Source: Anaerolineae bacterium
GTDB lineage: Bacteria > Chloroflexota > Anaerolineae > B4-G1 > SLSP01
DNA length: 12,274 nucleotides
Assembly: GCA_016934645.1 (NCBI GenBank)
Contig: JAFGSL010000721.1
Span: forward strand, 1-12,274
Direction of reading: 5' to 3'
The translations under genes and the position numbers were made by a program. Under the pieces are notes generated by a model that did no database searches, was not told the origin of the DNA, and worked only from the letters and a program-made list of their open reading frames with translations. Below, piece after piece: positions 11,775 through 12,274 of the stretch. The first letter of the stretch is position 1; every line of letters begins with the position of its first letter.

Positions 11775-12274
11775 ATGCACCGGACAGCCGCGCGGCCTAC
11801 CAGCAGGCCTGGCGTCAGTATCGCCCTTCGACAAGCTCAGGGCAGGCTCCTCGACAGCCAGTTGGTGTATGTGCGTTCGCGCATGCGCTGCCACCACCAG
11901 AATGCGGAGTGCTTCAAGCCTGCCGCCACGCGTACCTGTGCCGCGCAAGCTGCCGGTCACACGGGCTGCGACTGCACCACTGGTGCCTGTCGTGACCACT
12001 GCCGCTATGCCACTGCCCGCGCCCCCGAGGCGACTGACGTCTACTACGCGGGGAGTAATCAGCCCCGCACCGCCGTCACCGATCCCGGCGGCGTGACGAC
12101 CTATTCCGGCTACGACGCTGCCGGGCGCTTGAGCTACACCCAAGACACCCTGGGCCACGCTACCGTCATCCCGTACGACGCCCTGGGGCGGCAGATCTTC
12201 ATCACCGATGCGCAATCCCAGGTCACGCGCCGCGAATACGACGCTGCCGGGCGTTTGAGCGCCGTCACCACGAA
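11775..12274 (+). CDS. RHS/YD-repeat protein fragment, runs off the window end
   Basis: The frame that is open from 11754 to the end encodes YD repeats: GYDAAGRLSYTQDTLGHATV (12108 on), PYDALGRQIFITDAQSQVTR and EYDAAGRLSAVTT. The tyrosine codons at 12111, 12174 and 12237 are exactly 63 bases (21 residues) apart, as expected for the repeat unit. RHS/YD proteins form large secreted beta-cages, often carrying toxins or adhesive tips. Before the repeats is a Cys-rich stretch (seven Cys within about 40 residues from the ATG at 11883, including GCDC and GACRDHC). The start is not defined: ATGs at 11775 and 11883 are possible and neither has a clear ribosome binding site. In 11606-11992 another frame is also open and looks more protein-like before 11824 (AALYQLYAPDSRAAYQQAWR), so the gene may be frameshifted at the repeat at 11824-11850. 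No signal peptide is visible. Confidence 0.7.
   Translation, partial: MHRTAARPTSRPGVSIALRQAQGRLLDSQLVYVRSRMRCHHQNAECFKPAATRTCAAQAAGHTGCDCTTGACRDHCRYATARAPEATDVYYAGSNQPRTAVTDPGGVTTYSGYDAAGRLSYTQDTLGHATVIPYDALGRQIFITDAQSQVTRREYDAAGRLSAVTT
11824..11850. repeat. Short interspersed CCCTTCGACAAGCTCAGGG-type repeat
   Basis: The word CCCTTCGACAAGCTCAGGG followed by CAGGCTCC matches a repeat widely seen in environmental bacterial genomes, recognisable in translation as PFDKLRAG or STSSGQ. It lies where the likely coding frame of the RHS fragment changes. Recognition is from memory; only one copy is in the window. Confidence 0.6.
12111..12260 (+). repeat. 63-base YD-repeat units within the RHS fragment
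   Basis: The 24 bases at 12111-12134 and 12237-12260 (both start TACGACGCTGCCGGGCG) differ at one position and are 126 bases apart. A more diverged unit starts at 12174, halfway between them. Confidence 0.85.

Noticed and set aside
11593..12096. 167-residue open frame starting MYSITENDP as a real gene
   Set aside because: Its Pro/Arg/Ala-rich translation has no recognisable domain, and it overlaps the clear YD-repeat frame; it looks like a GC-rich shadow.

Overview
The window looks like a chromosomal segment of a GC-rich Chloroflexota bacterium, probably Anaerolineae or a relative. This is an inference from protein style (double YggT protein, B-box membrane protein, WxL-free HisRS with a Cys-rich insert, RHS/YD repeats) and from the many short interspersed repeats; no rRNA or other phylogenetic marker was checked.

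Layout. (1) 134-721, plus strand: a double-domain YggT membrane protein. It converges on (2) 739-2106, minus strand: miaB, a radical-SAM tRNA methylthiotransferase. (3) 2200-7909, minus strand: a likely six-gene transcription unit read in the order hisS, nadK, B-box zinc-ribbon membrane protein, group-4 glycosyltransferase, SAM methyltransferase, and a membrane-anchored protein with an internally duplicated domain. It starts at a strong promoter-like site (TTGCCA-16-TATAAT) and ends at a hairpin-plus-T-tract terminator (2139-2169). A 150-base gap holding an inverted repeat interrupts it between the glycosyltransferase and the methyltransferase. (4) 7946-8064: a divergent promoter region built partly of repeat DNA. 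(5) 8123-10717, plus strand: a compact four-gene operon coding for a DRTGG-family protein, a CBS-pair plus GHKL ATPase fusion, a second DRTGG-family protein, and a PHP-domain metallophosphoesterase. Such genes are known from loci near [FeFe]-hydrogenase or NADH-oxidoreductase genes in Clostridia and Thermotogae, but no hydrogenase is in this window. The set reads as a nucleotide-sensing, phosphorylation-type regulatory module. (6) 10745-11558, minus strand: the C-terminal two thirds of an acyltransferase-3 membrane protein whose N-terminal helices are missing, probably a pseudogene. (7) 11775-12274, plus strand: an RHS/YD-repeat reading frame running off the window end, with a disrupted 5' part.

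The most distinctive feature of the window is a set of unrelated short repeats. They lie between genes, at gene starts and inside genes: 3744-3776, 3837-3919, 4752-4800, 5737-5770, 7983-8054, 9867-9912 and 11824-11850. Several appear to have changed protein sequences or regulatory signals: an in-frame insertion in the glycosyltransferase, new N-termini for two genes, a -35 box, a hairpin at a ribosome binding site, and a frame switch in the RHS gene.
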